Shown here: piece by piece, positions 1 through 7,637 of the stretch
Layout: every line of letters begins with the position of its first letter
Position numbering within the stretch: the first letter of the stretch is position 1
From: Chryseomonas sp014190935
Lineage (GTDB): Bacteria; Pseudomonadota; Gammaproteobacteria; Pseudomonadales; Pseudomonadaceae
Reading direction: 5' to 3'
Assembly: GCF_014190935.1 (NCBI RefSeq)
Contig: NZ_JACHVV010000001.1
Span: 868,001-932,000, forward strand
DNA: 64,000 nt
The notes under the pieces: model-generated
The model's input: only the letters and a program-made list of their open reading frames with translations
Told to the model about the DNA's origin: nothing
Database searches by the model: none
Made by a program: the position numbers and the translations under genes

Positions 1-28
1 GCCTGGCGGTCGCTTGGGCGATCCCCGA

Positions 29-57
29 TTCGTCCCCGGGCGTTATCGGCTTATAAT
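29..57 (+). promoter_or_regulatory. Likely sigma-70 promoter of rlmE
   Basis: A perfect TATAAT box lies at 52-57, and TTCGTC sits 17 bases upstream at 29-34 as a weak -35 element. rlmE starts at 130, leaving a leader of roughly 65 bases. The -10 is exact; the -35 match is poor, so the assignment rests on the -10 and its position. Confidence 0.45.
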
Positions 58-129
58 CGCCGCCACTTTGCGGCCGGCCAGACCTGGCGCGCGTCCGCTC
101 CTCACCCGCTTTCCCGTGGTAGCTCCAAC

Positions 130-750
130 ATGAAAAGATCCAAAAGCAGCCGTCGCTGGCTGGATGAACACGTCAACGATCCCTATGTCAAACGCGCTCA
201 GAAAGACGGCCTGCGCTCGCGCTCCAGCTACAAGCTGATCGAGCTCAACGAGAAGGACAAGCTGATCCGGCCCGGCATGCTGGTCATGGACCTGGGCTCC
301 GCGCCCGGCGGCTGGTCGCAGGTGGCCGGCGGCATCGTGGGCGAGAAGGGCCGGGTGGTGGCCACTGACATCCTGCCGATGGGGGCCCTCGACAACGTCG
401 ACTTCGTCCAGGGCGACTTCACCGACGATGCCGTCTTCCAGAAGATCCTCGGCATGCTCGAAGGCCGCCAGCCCGACCTGATCGTCTCCGACATCGCGCC
501 CAACATCAGCGGCGTCGCGGCCGCCGACCAGGCCGCCGCCATGTACCTGGTGGAGCTGACCCTCGACATGGTGCGCCAGGTGCTCAAGCCTGGCGGCAAC
601 TACGTGGTCAAGGTGTTCCAGGGCGAAGGCTCCGATGTCTTCCTGAAAGACGTACGTACCTCCTTCGAGAAGGTGTCGATCCGCAAGCCCGAAGCCTCGC
701 GCCCCCGCTCGCGCGAGGTCTATCTGGTGGGCAAGGGCTTCAAGGGCTAG
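130..750 (+). CDS. rlmE: 23S rRNA (uridine-2552-2'-O)-methyltransferase RlmE
   Basis: RlmE (FtsJ/RrmJ) methylates the ribose of U2552 in the A-loop of 23S rRNA, a late step in large-subunit assembly, using S-adenosylmethionine. The 206-residue product has the normal family length. The SAM-binding motif DLGSAPGGWSQ lies near residues 55-65, and the catalytic tetrad is visible as Lys35 (SSYKL), Asp121 (VSDIAP), Lys161 (VVKVF) and Glu196 (SREVY), each three residues short of the E. coli numbering. The start is the first ATG and gives the standard N-terminus MKRSKSSRRWLDEH. In many gammaproteobacteria the next gene is ftsH; here it is not, and an unrelated small ORF and a chemoreceptor follow. 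Identity is essentially certain. Confidence 0.96.
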   Translation: MKRSKSSRRWLDEHVNDPYVKRAQKDGLRSRSSYKLIELNEKDKLIRPGMLVMDLGSAPGGWSQVAGGIVGEKGRVVATDILPMGALDNVDFVQGDFTDDAVFQKILGMLEGRQPDLIVSDIAPNISGVAAADQAAAMYLVELTLDMVRQVLKPGGNYVVKVFQGEGSDVFLKDVRTSFEKVSIRKPEASRPRSREVYLVGKGFKG

Positions 751-762
751 CTCTAGCCCTTG
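741..762 (+). terminator. Perfect hairpin spanning the rlmE stop codon
   Basis: CAAGGGCTAG and CTAGCCCTTG form a perfect 10-bp inverted repeat with a 2-base spacer; the rlmE stop TAG (748-750) is inside the left arm. No T-run follows, so it is not a classical intrinsic terminator. It could stabilise the mRNA end or act as a weak or Rho-assisted terminator. Confidence 0.35.
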
Positions 763-1085
763 CCGCCGGCGCGGGCCTGTTCGATGGCCCGCCGTGCTGT
801 TTCGTCATTAATACCTACCGCTACCCGCCGACTGTCTGCACCGGATTCTGGAGCCGCTGCAGCGCATCGGCGCGTCTGTCGAAAAGTCTCGCCCTTCCAC
901 GGTAGACGCTGAAACCCCATAGTCAGAGCGGGAGTCGGCTGGCGTCCTTCGCTAGCGCTGTCCCGCAACTGTGAGGCGATGTTTCCGCCAGGAGTTAATT
1001 CCTGGGTGGCTGCTAGGGTTTCCCATTCATCTGCGCTCAAGCAGTTGTTGCGGTGATGGTGTGCCGAAAACTGGGGGCGGGAGAG
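763..1085. other. Intergenic stretch with no convincing gene
   Basis: About 320 bases between rlmE and the small ORF at 1086. An open frame runs through it on the minus strand (753-1478), but its composition looks antisense, has no recognisable domain and overlaps the better plus-strand ORF. I see no RNA gene or repeat here. Confidence 0.4.
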
Positions 1086-1457
1086 ATGGATATCTATGTA
1101 TTCGAGACGGCCAGACGATTGCTGACGGATATCTACGGATCGCTGTACGAGCTGGAAAGCGGGCATGGCTTCAGGTGCGTGAAGGCCGAACGAGGCCAGA
1201 TCTTCCTGTATCGCCCAGTCGCCGGACTGGCCGAGGGCAATCTGGGCGAGATCGCCTTCGAGATCGAATCCCATGCCAGGCGCGCGGGCCGAGGGATCGT
1301 CGAAACCCGACAGTTCTTCAGACAGTTGAAAGTCGACAGTGGCCACCCCACCGAACGGGACAGTCGCTATGACTGGCCGCGGATCGGCTTCACCGATAAG
1401 AAAGAGGTCACGGCTATCATGCTCGACCTCAAAGCCTTTCTCGGCGTAAGCCGCTGA
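1086..1457 (+). CDS. Hypothetical protein, 123 aa
   Basis: I do not recognise this protein. It begins MDIYVFETARRLLTDIYG and looks like a genuine small soluble alpha/beta protein: mixed charged and hydrophobic composition, no signal peptide, no membrane segment, and a regular C-terminus (MLDLKAFLGVSR). The ATG at 1086 is preceded by GGGAGAG at a reasonable distance, better than the GTG 33 bases upstream that opens the frame. It stands alone between rlmE and the chemoreceptor gene that faces it, so context gives no function. Codon use resembles its neighbours. Main doubt: a minus-strand open frame covers the same bases, but that frame lacks a plausible ribosome site. Confidence 0.55.
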   Translation: MDIYVFETARRLLTDIYGSLYELESGHGFRCVKAERGQIFLYRPVAGLAEGNLGEIAFEIESHARRAGRGIVETRQFFRQLKVDSGHPTERDSRYDWPRIGFTDKKEVTAIMLDLKAFLGVSR

Positions 1458-1552
1458 GGCTTGCTGACTAGTGTCCACCCGCCGTCTTGCAGACAGAGGT
1501 GCTCACCCGGAGTGAACACCTCGCCGAAGGGGACCGTATTACCGGACCGGTC

Positions 1553-3211
1553 TCAGGCCGGCTCTTCGAAACGGGCATAGCCGAAGGGGATGCCGCCTTG
1601 GCTGGCATGCCGCGAGTTGTCGATCGGCGCAGCGGCTCGCTTGGCCAGCCCCGGTCCCGAGCGTTTGGTAGCGGGACGCGGTAGCTCTTGGCCAGCCAGG
1701 GTGCTGTTCAGGGTGAAGAACTCCATCAGTTGCTGGAGCAATTCGGCCTGGCTGCTCATCTCTTCGGCGGTGGCGGCCAGTTCCTCGGAGGCCGAGGCGT
1801 TCTGCTGGGTGACCTGGCTGAGCTGCAGCATGGCGCTGTTGATCTGCTCGACGCCGGAGGTCTGTTCTTCCGAGGCAGCAGTGATCTCCTGCACCAGGTC
1901 GGAGGTCTTGCTGATGGAGGGCACCATCTCGTCCAGCAGCGAGCCCGCGCGCTCGGCCAGGGCCACGCTGCCCTGGGCGACGTTGCTGATCTCCTGGGCG
2001 GCGACCTGGCTGCGCTCCGCCAGCTTGCGCACCTCCGAAGCCACCACGGCGAAGCCCTTGCCATGCTCGCCGGCCCGCGCCGCCTCGATGGCGGCGTTGA
2101 GAGCCAGCAGGTTGGTCTGGTAGGCGATGTCGTCGATGATGCTGATCTTGGCCGCAATGGTTTTCATGGCCACCAGGGTGTCTCTGACGGCCTGGCCGCC
2201 TTCGTTGGCCTCGCGGTTGGCCTTGCCGGCCATGCCGTCGGTGACCTTGGCGTTCTCGGTGTTCTGGGCAATGGAGGCCGACATCTGCTCGACGCTGGCG
2301 CTGGTCTCCTCGACGGAGGCGGCCTGTTCGGTGCTGGCCTGGCTGATGCTCTGGGCAGTGGCGGAGATCTCTTCCGAGGCACTGGCCAGGCCATCGGAGG
2401 CGCTGCGGACATCGCTGATGATTTGCGACAGGCGCTGGTTCATGCCCTCCATGGCGCGCAGCAGGGCGGCAGTCTCGTCACGGCCCTCGGCGTCGATGCG
2501 CTGGGTGAGGTCGCCAGCGGCCAGACGATCGGCGATCTCGACCGCGGCGCGCAGGGGTCGGGTGATGCTGCGACTCATGAGGAAGCCGAGCAGGATGCCA
2601 AAGGCCACACCCCCCGCGATGATGCCGATCAGCATGACCCGGCTGCGGGCATAGATCTGGTCGGTGAGGTCGTTGGCGTCGCTGGCGTTCTGCTCCTTGC
2701 GCTTGGACAGCTCGGTCATCAGCACGCCCACCTGGTCGCCATAGCGGCGGACACTGACCAGTTGAGTGTCCAGCTCGGGATCCGCGTCCCGCAGCGTCCG
2801 CTTGCCCGCGATCGCCATCGCCTGGTCCAGTTGGGAGGTGTAGCTGCCGAGCAACTCGTCGATCTGGCGGAAATTGGCGGCCGAGGCTTCGCTGCTAAAG
2901 AGGGGGCGGGCCTTGGCGAGATTGTCCCGCACGTTGGCCAGGCCCAGCTTGACCTCCGCCTGAGCCCGGTTGCGATCCTCTTCGGAGGTTGCCAGCAGGT
3001 AGTTGCTGCGCGCACGACCGATAAAGACCAGATTCAGATTGGCCTCCTTGATATAGGACAGCCCGAGCAGCTCGTTCTGATAAAGCTGAGTCGCCAGATC
3101 ATTGATCTGACTGCTGTTGCTCAGGCCTGCCAATCCCACCACCAGGCTGATGGATGCCACGGCGATGAAGGACACGATAAGGCGGGTGCCAATCCGGAAA
3201 TTCTTGAACAT
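1553..3211 (-). CDS. Methyl-accepting chemotaxis protein, 4-helix-bundle sensor
   Basis: A 552-residue transmembrane chemoreceptor. The N-terminus (MFKNFRIGTRLIVSFIAVASISLVV) is the first membrane helix. Residues about 35-185 form a periplasmic helical 4HB_MCP ligand domain, a second membrane helix lies near 190-212, a HAMP linker near 213-265, and a cytoplasmic coiled-coil signalling domain follows. The conserved hairpin tip is clear (DIAYQTNLLALNAAIEAA, then GKGFAVVASEVRKLAERS). It signals through CheW/CheA to the flagellar motor. The ATG at 3211 follows GAGGAG at good spacing. The ligand cannot be read from the sequence. The C-terminal tail (GGIPFGYARFEEPA) is not a CheR-docking pentapeptide of the NWETF type. 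No chemotaxis genes are adjacent, as is usual for orphan receptors. Confidence 0.93.
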   Translation of the reverse strand: MFKNFRIGTRLIVSFIAVASISLVVGLAGLSNSSQINDLATQLYQNELLGLSYIKEANLNLVFIGRARSNYLLATSEEDRNRAQAEVKLGLANVRDNLAKARPLFSSEASAANFRQIDELLGSYTSQLDQAMAIAGKRTLRDADPELDTQLVSVRRYGDQVGVLMTELSKRKEQNASDANDLTDQIYARSRVMLIGIIAGGVAFGILLGFLMSRSITRPLRAAVEIADRLAAGDLTQRIDAEGRDETAALLRAMEGMNQRLSQIISDVRSASDGLASASEEISATAQSISQASTEQAASVEETSASVEQMSASIAQNTENAKVTDGMAGKANREANEGGQAVRDTLVAMKTIAAKISIIDDIAYQTNLLALNAAIEAARAGEHGKGFAVVASEVRKLAERSQVAAQEISNVAQGSVALAERAGSLLDEMVPSISKTSDLVQEITAASEEQTSGVEQINSAMLQLSQVTQQNASASEELAATAEEMSSQAELLQQLMEFFTLNSTLAGQELPRPATKRSGPGLAKRAAAPIDNSRHASQGGIPFGYARFEEPA

Positions 3212-3230
3212 CTGAAAGCTCCTCGGGAAA

Positions 3231-3251
3231 GGCTAGTGTTTGCGACTAGCC
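3231..3251 (-). promoter_or_regulatory. Leader hairpin just upstream of the chemoreceptor ribosome site
   Basis: GGCTAGT and ACTAGCC form a perfect 7-bp stem with a 7-base loop. On the mRNA it ends only a few bases before the GAGGAG ribosome site of the gene starting at 3211, so it could tune translation or mRNA stability. Pairing is seen; function is inferred. Confidence 0.3.
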
Positions 3252-3619
3252 AGGATTGACGGCGGAATAGTGACGTCAATAGTTAGGCTTTCGGAGCGGA
3301 CAGTTGGAAATTTATAGTGGCCTAGCGCCAGTTCATCAAATAAAAACAGTTGTTGTAGTTAGCGTTAATATTCTTTCGATAATGGTTTTCACGATAACGG
3401 TGAGTCATCGCGAAGTTCCAGGGCGTTGCGTTGGGACAATGCGAGGTCAATGGCCCGCGCACTCGCAGGGGTAAGCGAAACGGGCAACAGGCGTTGCGCC
3501 GAAAGGCGGTTCCGATAGTGAAATCGCGTCTTCAGGGATCGCACCCAGCGGCGCTCTGCGTAGCGAAAAGTGCTGGATGCCGGCGCAGTCTGGACGCAGC
3601 GCGGGAGGTGGGCAGGTTC

Positions 3620-3772
3620 ATAGCCACTGCTCGCAAGTTCAGCGATGAAATTACGAATAGGGGCAGCGAGTTGCAGGCTAGGGTGGTGCTTCAAATCAGT
3701 TGGCCAAACTACAAAAGTTTTAGTTGGCAGTTCTATATCGATGGATATGTCCGCAGTGTTTCCAATGTTTAT
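3620..3772 (-). pseudogene. Remnant of a LysR-type regulator C-terminus
   Basis: The minus strand reads about 50 codons that look like the end of a LysR effector domain: a stretch of alternating Ile/Asp residues, then TFVVWPTDLKHHPSLQLA and APIRNFIAELAS, the usual last helix. An in-frame TAG at 3773-3775 cuts it off upstream, no HTH is present, and no ribosome site precedes it. The sequence around it (about 3290-3790) is AT-richer than the rest of the window. I read it as a decayed gene; a short functional peptide is unlikely. The region 3212-3966 contains no other convincing gene. Confidence 0.35.
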
Positions 3773-3966
3773 CTATATCTGGGCGCTGGCGGGATAATAG
3801 GTGTTTGAACGTTCGGTAGTTGGACGGGAGGGACACAGCAAGAGCAGCAAGGTCATGTTCGCTAAAATCCACCGAAGTGCGCTGCATAATCCCACTGACC
3901 TCGCCATTCCGACGGGCAATGGCGTCGAACTGCGCACCCTTCCTGCAGGGCCGCTAGAGCACGGCC

Positions 3967-4716
3967 TCAGCGCAGGGTTTCGTCCATCAGGCTCTTGAAC
4001 AGGGACGTCCGAGGCCGGCTCGCCGGTGGGATGTCGGCCTGTTCGAACCAGCTCGCATCGGCCTCCGGATGCGGTCCGCTCAAGGCCACCACGCCACGGC
4101 CGAAGGGATAGCGGGCCGCGGCGATGTCCCCGTTGGCATAGGTCGCCAGCACGCGAACGCCAGGTGCATGACTGGGCGGTAGGTAGGGGCCGTCCTGGTA
4201 GAAGACGTGGTCATCATGGCCTGCCCAGCGAACCGCGACCGCGGCGTCGTCGATGGTGGTCACGGGAAAGCCGGGACGTCCCACCTCCGAGTCCAGATCG
4301 TCGGGTATGAGCCTGAGGTTTCCGGCATCGGCAAGGTAGGCGCCCATGCACAGCCCCAGATAGCGTCCACCCTGGGCGACGTAGTTACGCAGCGCGGCGC
4401 TGCGCGCATCCCCAAGGCTGGCCAGCGCGGCGGGAATATCCTGGCCACCGCCCGGTTGTACATAGAGGCTGTAGCGGCGCAGGTTGGCAGGCGTGATGTC
4501 GATGCGTTCCGCCGGGCCGACGAAGTCAACGTGATAGCGGGGGTCCAGCCGTTCGAGGGCCGTCCGGACCGTTTCGGAGCAGTCGTCGCACCCCGCGGGG
4601 CCGCGGTAGACGGCCACCGCCACGGTGGGCGCCTGGGTAGCCAGGGCCAGTGGCAAGAGACCGGCCAGACAGAGCAGGGCGAACACGACGCGTCTTGCTC
4701 CAGTTGAAAGCGTCAT
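3967..4716 (-). CDS. Exported BPL_N / class I amidotransferase-like protein
   Basis: A 249-residue protein with an N-terminal signal peptide (hydrophobic run at residues 10-26, likely cleavage after ALA) and one flavodoxin-like glutamine-amidotransferase fold of the BPL_N type (the domain found before biotin-protein ligase in some eukaryotes). Visible motifs are VQPGGGQD near residue 87, and the nucleophile elbow YLGLCMGAY near residue 117, with Cys in the GxCxG position. Two further cysteines (GCDDCSE) lie near the mature N-terminus and could form a disulfide in the periplasm. The C-terminus (GVVALSGPHPEAD) matches the family end. Substrate is unknown. It stands alone, with its start 130 bases from the DeoR gene's end; both read leftward. 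Confidence 0.7.
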   Translation of the reverse strand: MTLSTGARRVVFALLCLAGLLPLALATQAPTVAVAVYRGPAGCDDCSETVRTALERLDPRYHVDFVGPAERIDITPANLRRYSLYVQPGGGQDIPAALASLGDARSAALRNYVAQGGRYLGLCMGAYLADAGNLRLIPDDLDSEVGRPGFPVTTIDDAAVAVRWAGHDDHVFYQDGPYLPPSHAPGVRVLATYANGDIAAARYPFGRGVVALSGPHPEADASWFEQADIPPASRPRTSLFKSLMDETLR

Positions 4717-4850
4717 CCGCGGGACTCTTCGGCAATGGACTCAGGGAGTGGCAAGCGGTGTCAGGCGTCGACCCGCGTTTATTGCAGGGCCGAAACACGC
4801 AACTGCGGCTCAGCTTATCAGGCGAAGGGTATGCCAGGGCGGTAGGGGCG

Positions 4851-5603
4851 TCAGGTGTGGATCACGGAAAGCGCCGCACGCAGCGCCCCGAGCGCCTCGT
4901 CGGCAGGCGCCGCATCCGTTACCAGGGTACTGACATCCGCCAGCGGGATGATGCCGTAGGGAGAGGCCGTGCCGAGTTTTTCTCGCGTCGCCAGGATAAA
5001 GGTCTCCGCCGCCTGGCGGCTGATGATGCGCTTGATCGCGGCTTCCTCGGCATTGCCGGTGGTGGCGCCCGTCTCGGGATGCAGCCCGGTCACGCCCATG
5101 AAGTAGCTGTCGACCCGCACCCGGGCGATGGCCTCCGCACAGGCCGCGCCCAGGGTCACGATGGAGTGCTTGAACAGGCGGCCACCAGTGAGCTCGACCT
5201 CGATCAGCGGATGCTCGACCAGCTCCACCGCGATGTTCGGGCTATGGGTCACCACGGTGATCTCAAGCTCCCTGGGCAGGTGGCGGACGAGTTGGACATT
5301 GGTCGTGCCGCCATCGATAAAGACGATCTGTCCCGGTTGGATCAGTCGGCTACCCGCCTGGCCGAGCGCCACCTTGCTGGCCGTGGACGCCTCTTCGCGC
5401 CTGGCGTAGTCCGCGACGGCAGCCGACGCCGGCAAGGCGCCGCCATGCACGCGTTGCAGCACACCTTCAGCCGCCAGCTCCCGCAGGTCGCGGCGAATGG
5501 TGTCTTCCGAGACCCCCAGCTGCTGGCTGAAGGTCTTGGCCACCAGCCGGCCTTCCTGGCGCAGTACCTGCTGGATAAGCGCCTTGCGTTCACGGGTCAG
5601 CAT
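4851..5603 (-). CDS. DeoR-family sugar-catabolism repressor
   Basis: A 250-residue DeoR/GlpR-type regulator. Residues 1-55 form the winged HTH (MLTRERKALIQQVLRQEG, then LGVSEDTIRRDLRELAAEG and RVHGGAL). The remainder is the phosphosugar-sensing DeoRC domain, with the signatures IFIDGGTT-like (VFIDGGTTN), GGRLF and AEEAAIKR. The open frame extends 76 codons further upstream, but that part runs through the repeat region; the ATG at 5603 has AGGAG at ideal spacing and gives the family N-terminus. It is divergent from nudK, and the shared 124-base gap holds five TGCACGA repeats, which are candidate operator half-sites. DeoR-type operators often carry TTTCG-like repeats, and the minus strand here reads GTTTCGTGCA. 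Confidence 0.9.
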   Translation of the reverse strand: MLTRERKALIQQVLRQEGRLVAKTFSQQLGVSEDTIRRDLRELAAEGVLQRVHGGALPASAAVADYARREEASTASKVALGQAGSRLIQPGQIVFIDGGTTNVQLVRHLPRELEITVVTHSPNIAVELVEHPLIEVELTGGRLFKHSIVTLGAACAEAIARVRVDSYFMGVTGLHPETGATTGNAEEAAIKRIISRQAAETFILATREKLGTASPYGIIPLADVSTLVTDAAPADEALGALRAALSVIHT

Positions 5604-5613
5604 CGGATACTCC

Positions 5614-5670
5614 TGCACGAAAATTCTTGACGTTGCACGAAACTGCACGAAACTGCACGAAACTGCACGA
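5614..5670. repeat. Five phased TGCACGA repeats, candidate DeoR operator
   Basis: TGCACGA occurs at 5614, 5634, 5644, 5654 and 5664: spacing 20, 10, 10, 10. The last three are exact AACTGCACGA decamers. Such helical phasing would place every copy on the same face of the DNA. It lies between the divergent DeoR gene and nudK, overlapping where their promoters must be. Confidence 0.65.
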
Positions 5671-5727
5671 ATTCTAGCGCGAAGCCCCAGGACGGTAAAC
5701 ACCGCCCGCCAACCCAGAGGATCGCCC

Positions 5728-6324
5728 ATGAGCATCGCCCCGCGTATTCGTGTTGAAGAGGTCGAGGTTTTGTCTGATGACTGGTTCGTCCTGAAGAAAA
5801 CCACCTTCGCTTTCCTGCGCAGTGACGGCACCTGGCAGCGGCAATCACGGGAGACCTACGATCGCGGCAATGGCGCGACCATCCTGCTCTACGATCCCCG
5901 ACGCTGCACCGTGGTGCTGACGCGCCAGCTGCGCTATCCGGCCTTCGTGAACGGGCACGACGACCTGCTGATCGAGGCGCCTGCCGGCCTGCTGGATGCG
6001 GCTGAGCCCGAGGTGCGCATCCGCGCCGAGGTCGAGGAGGAGACGGGCTTTCAGGTGCGGGAAGTGCGGCAGGTGTTCGATGCCTTCATGAGTCCCGGTT
6101 CGGTGACCGAGCGGCTGCATTTCTTCGTCAGCGAATACGCCCCTGGCGATCGCAAGTCGGCCGGGGGTGGCAATGTCGCGGAAGGCGAGGACATCGCCGT
6201 GCTCGAGGTCGACCTGGGCGAGGCGCTGGCGATGATCGATGCCGGGACCATTCGCGACGGCAAGACCATCATGCTGCTGCAGTACGCGGCCCTGAAGCTC
6301 AGGCCGCGCCTGGCGGTCAGCTGA
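5728..6324 (+). CDS. nudK: NudK-type NUDIX hydrolase (GDP-mannose / nucleoside-diphosphate sugar)
   Basis: A 198-residue NUDIX protein that follows E. coli NudK closely as I remember it: YDRGNGATILLYDP, VLTRQLR, APAGLLD, the NUDIX box GLLDAAEPEVRIRAEVEEETG, then SPGSVTE, GGGNVAEGEDIAVLE and IRDGKTIMLLQYAAL. The box is one residue shorter than the consensus and has Ala in the usual Arg position, as NudK-like proteins do; the catalytic glutamates are intact. NudK hydrolyses GDP-mannose to GMP and mannose-1-phosphate. The ATG at 5728 with CAGAGG upstream was chosen; the frame is open further upstream through the repeat array but without a start signal. It is divergent from the DeoR gene and probably its target. 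Confidence 0.88.
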   Translation: MSIAPRIRVEEVEVLSDDWFVLKKTTFAFLRSDGTWQRQSRETYDRGNGATILLYDPRRCTVVLTRQLRYPAFVNGHDDLLIEAPAGLLDAAEPEVRIRAEVEEETGFQVREVRQVFDAFMSPGSVTERLHFFVSEYAPGDRKSAGGGNVAEGEDIAVLEVDLGEALAMIDAGTIRDGKTIMLLQYAALKLRPRLAVS

Positions 6325-6404
6325 TCTCCAGGGCTGACGACCAGGGCTTTGGCGGCCTGTCTCGGATCCAGGCGATGCGGCTTCGGGCGCTGGCCGCCTG
6401 GCGG

Positions 6405-6965
6405 CTAGGACGACGCCCCGGGCCTCAGGAAGGGCAGTACATGGGCGACATAGTCGGCCTTGCCCAGCTCCACGCCCTGGGTGCGCAGGATGGCGTAGGC
6501 GGTCATCACGTGGAAGTAGAACTGCGGCAGCGCCCAGTCGCGGACGTACTGGTCGGCGGTGAAGTCGAACACCAGTCCCTGGGGCAGTTCGTGAGCGACC
6601 GGCGCACCCTCCTTGAGCGGAGAGCCTGCGCCCGTGATCGTCTGCACCCGCTCCAGGGTTTCGCGGATGCGGGCCTGCGCCTGGGCGAGGGTGCCCGGGT
6701 TTTCGGCGGCGTGGCGGCCTTCGTTGAGCAGGTCTGTCAGTTCGGGCGGAAAGGCCTGGCCGTGCAGTCGCAACATCCCTTCCTGGGCCTGGACGCAGGC
6801 GAAGCGGATCTGGGTGGCGAGCGGGAACATGTCGGGCGCCAGGCGGGCAACCAGCAGCGCCTCGGCGGCACCGTCCGGCCGCTGAGCCTCGGCCTTGCCG
6901 AGCCAGGCCGACAGGGCGCCGAGCAGATTCGTATAGGTGGGAACGAGAATATCCGTGAAGGTCAT
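6405..6965 (-). CDS. DUF1993 family protein
   Basis: A 186-residue cytoplasmic protein of the DUF1993 family, probably a four-helix bundle related to the DinB fold. The start MTFTDILVPTYTNLLGALSAWL and the late YFHVMTAYAILRTQGVELGKADYV segment are characteristic. No metal-binding His triad like that of true DinB proteins is obvious, and no biochemical role is established for the family. It reads leftward, 39 bases after the start of the PPOX gene region on the same strand, so the two may be co-transcribed; that linkage is inference only. The ATG at 6965 is followed by the normal N-terminus and is preceded by AGGACCTCCC. Confidence 0.8.
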   Translation of the reverse strand: MTFTDILVPTYTNLLGALSAWLGKAEAQRPDGAAEALLVARLAPDMFPLATQIRFACVQAQEGMLRLHGQAFPPELTDLLNEGRHAAENPGTLAQAQARIRETLERVQTITGAGSPLKEGAPVAHELPQGLVFDFTADQYVRDWALPQFYFHVMTAYAILRTQGVELGKADYVAHVLPFLRPGASS

Positions 6966-7004
6966 GGGAGGTCCTTGCTGGGTCTGGAAGCGGGGCGGGG
7001 CGGC

Positions 7005-7637
7005 CTAGTAGAGGGTGCTGGCGATCCGCTGTGGCAGGGCCTGGTCATAGGCATCGCCGTCTATCTGGGTAGGACAGAGCTGCTTGAGGATCGACCCGGG
7101 AGAAGGCAGCGCACTGCGCGGCAGGTGTCTGGAGGCATCCCATAAGCCGGCCCTGATCACCGCGCGGCTGCACTGGAAGTAGACACTGGTGACGTTGATC
7201 TCCAGCACCGTCCGCGGGCGCTGACCCTTGACCTCGAAGCGCGCCAGCAGTGCGGGGTCGACGGCTATACGGGCGGTGCCATTGATCCGCAGCGTCTCGC
7301 CAATGCCGGGAATCAGGAACAGCAGCGCGACCTGGGGATCCTGGAGGATGTTGCGCAGCGTATCCAGGCGATTGTTGCCCCGGCGGTCCGGCAGGTAGAG
7401 CGTCCTGGCGTCCTCGACATGCACGAAACCCGGCGCATCGCCGCGCGGCGATGCATCCAGTCCCTGGGGTCCCGATGAAGCCAGTACCACGAAGGACGCG
7501 GCTTCGATGAAGGGCTGGTAAGCGGGGTGGATATGGTCGACCTCCTTGAGGATCGACGGCGCCGCGACCTGGCCGTAGAGGCCTTCCAGCGTCTCCAGCG
7601 AGGTGATGTAGTCCTGCTCGTGGTTGTCCTGCTCCAT
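7005..7637 (-). CDS. PPOX-type FMN-dependent flavoprotein
   Basis: A 210-residue split-barrel protein of the pyridoxamine-5'-phosphate-oxidase-like group (MSMEG_1061-like in NCBI naming). Seen: LASSGPQGLDASPRGD (FMN-binding loop), LYLPDRRGNNRLDTLRNIL, LFLIPGIGETLRINGTA, and a C-terminal RAVIRAGLWD, all typical. It likely binds FMN or F420-type flavin and reduces small molecules; no substrate can be assigned. The frame is open for 103 codons further upstream, but only the ATG at 7637 has an AGGAG site and the family start (MEQDNHEQDYITSLETLEGLYG). It is followed on the same strand by the DUF1993 gene. Confidence 0.82.
   Translation of the reverse strand: MEQDNHEQDYITSLETLEGLYGQVAAPSILKEVDHIHPAYQPFIEAASFVVLASSGPQGLDASPRGDAPGFVHVEDARTLYLPDRRGNNRLDTLRNILQDPQVALLFLIPGIGETLRINGTARIAVDPALLARFEVKGQRPRTVLEINVTSVYFQCSRAVIRAGLWDASRHLPRSALPSPGSILKQLCPTQIDGDAYDQALPQRIASTLY

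Noticed and set aside
753..1478. A 241-codon minus-strand open frame after rlmE
   Set aside because: Antisense to the better small ORF at 1086-1457, with no ribosome site, no recognisable domain and unnatural composition.
1688..3259. A 523-codon plus-strand frame across the chemoreceptor gene
   Set aside because: Shadow of the chemoreceptor, which has all MCP motifs on the other strand; Gly/Gln/His-rich composition is typical of antisense frames in GC-rich DNA.
3801..3998. A short plus-strand frame before the BPL_N gene
   Set aside because: Low protein-like character and no ribosome site; it overlaps the decayed LysR patch.
5614..5670. CRISPR array
   Set aside because: Repeats are only 7-10 bases and directly abutting, with no spacers; an operator array explains them better. 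No CRISPR or cas genes were seen anywhere.
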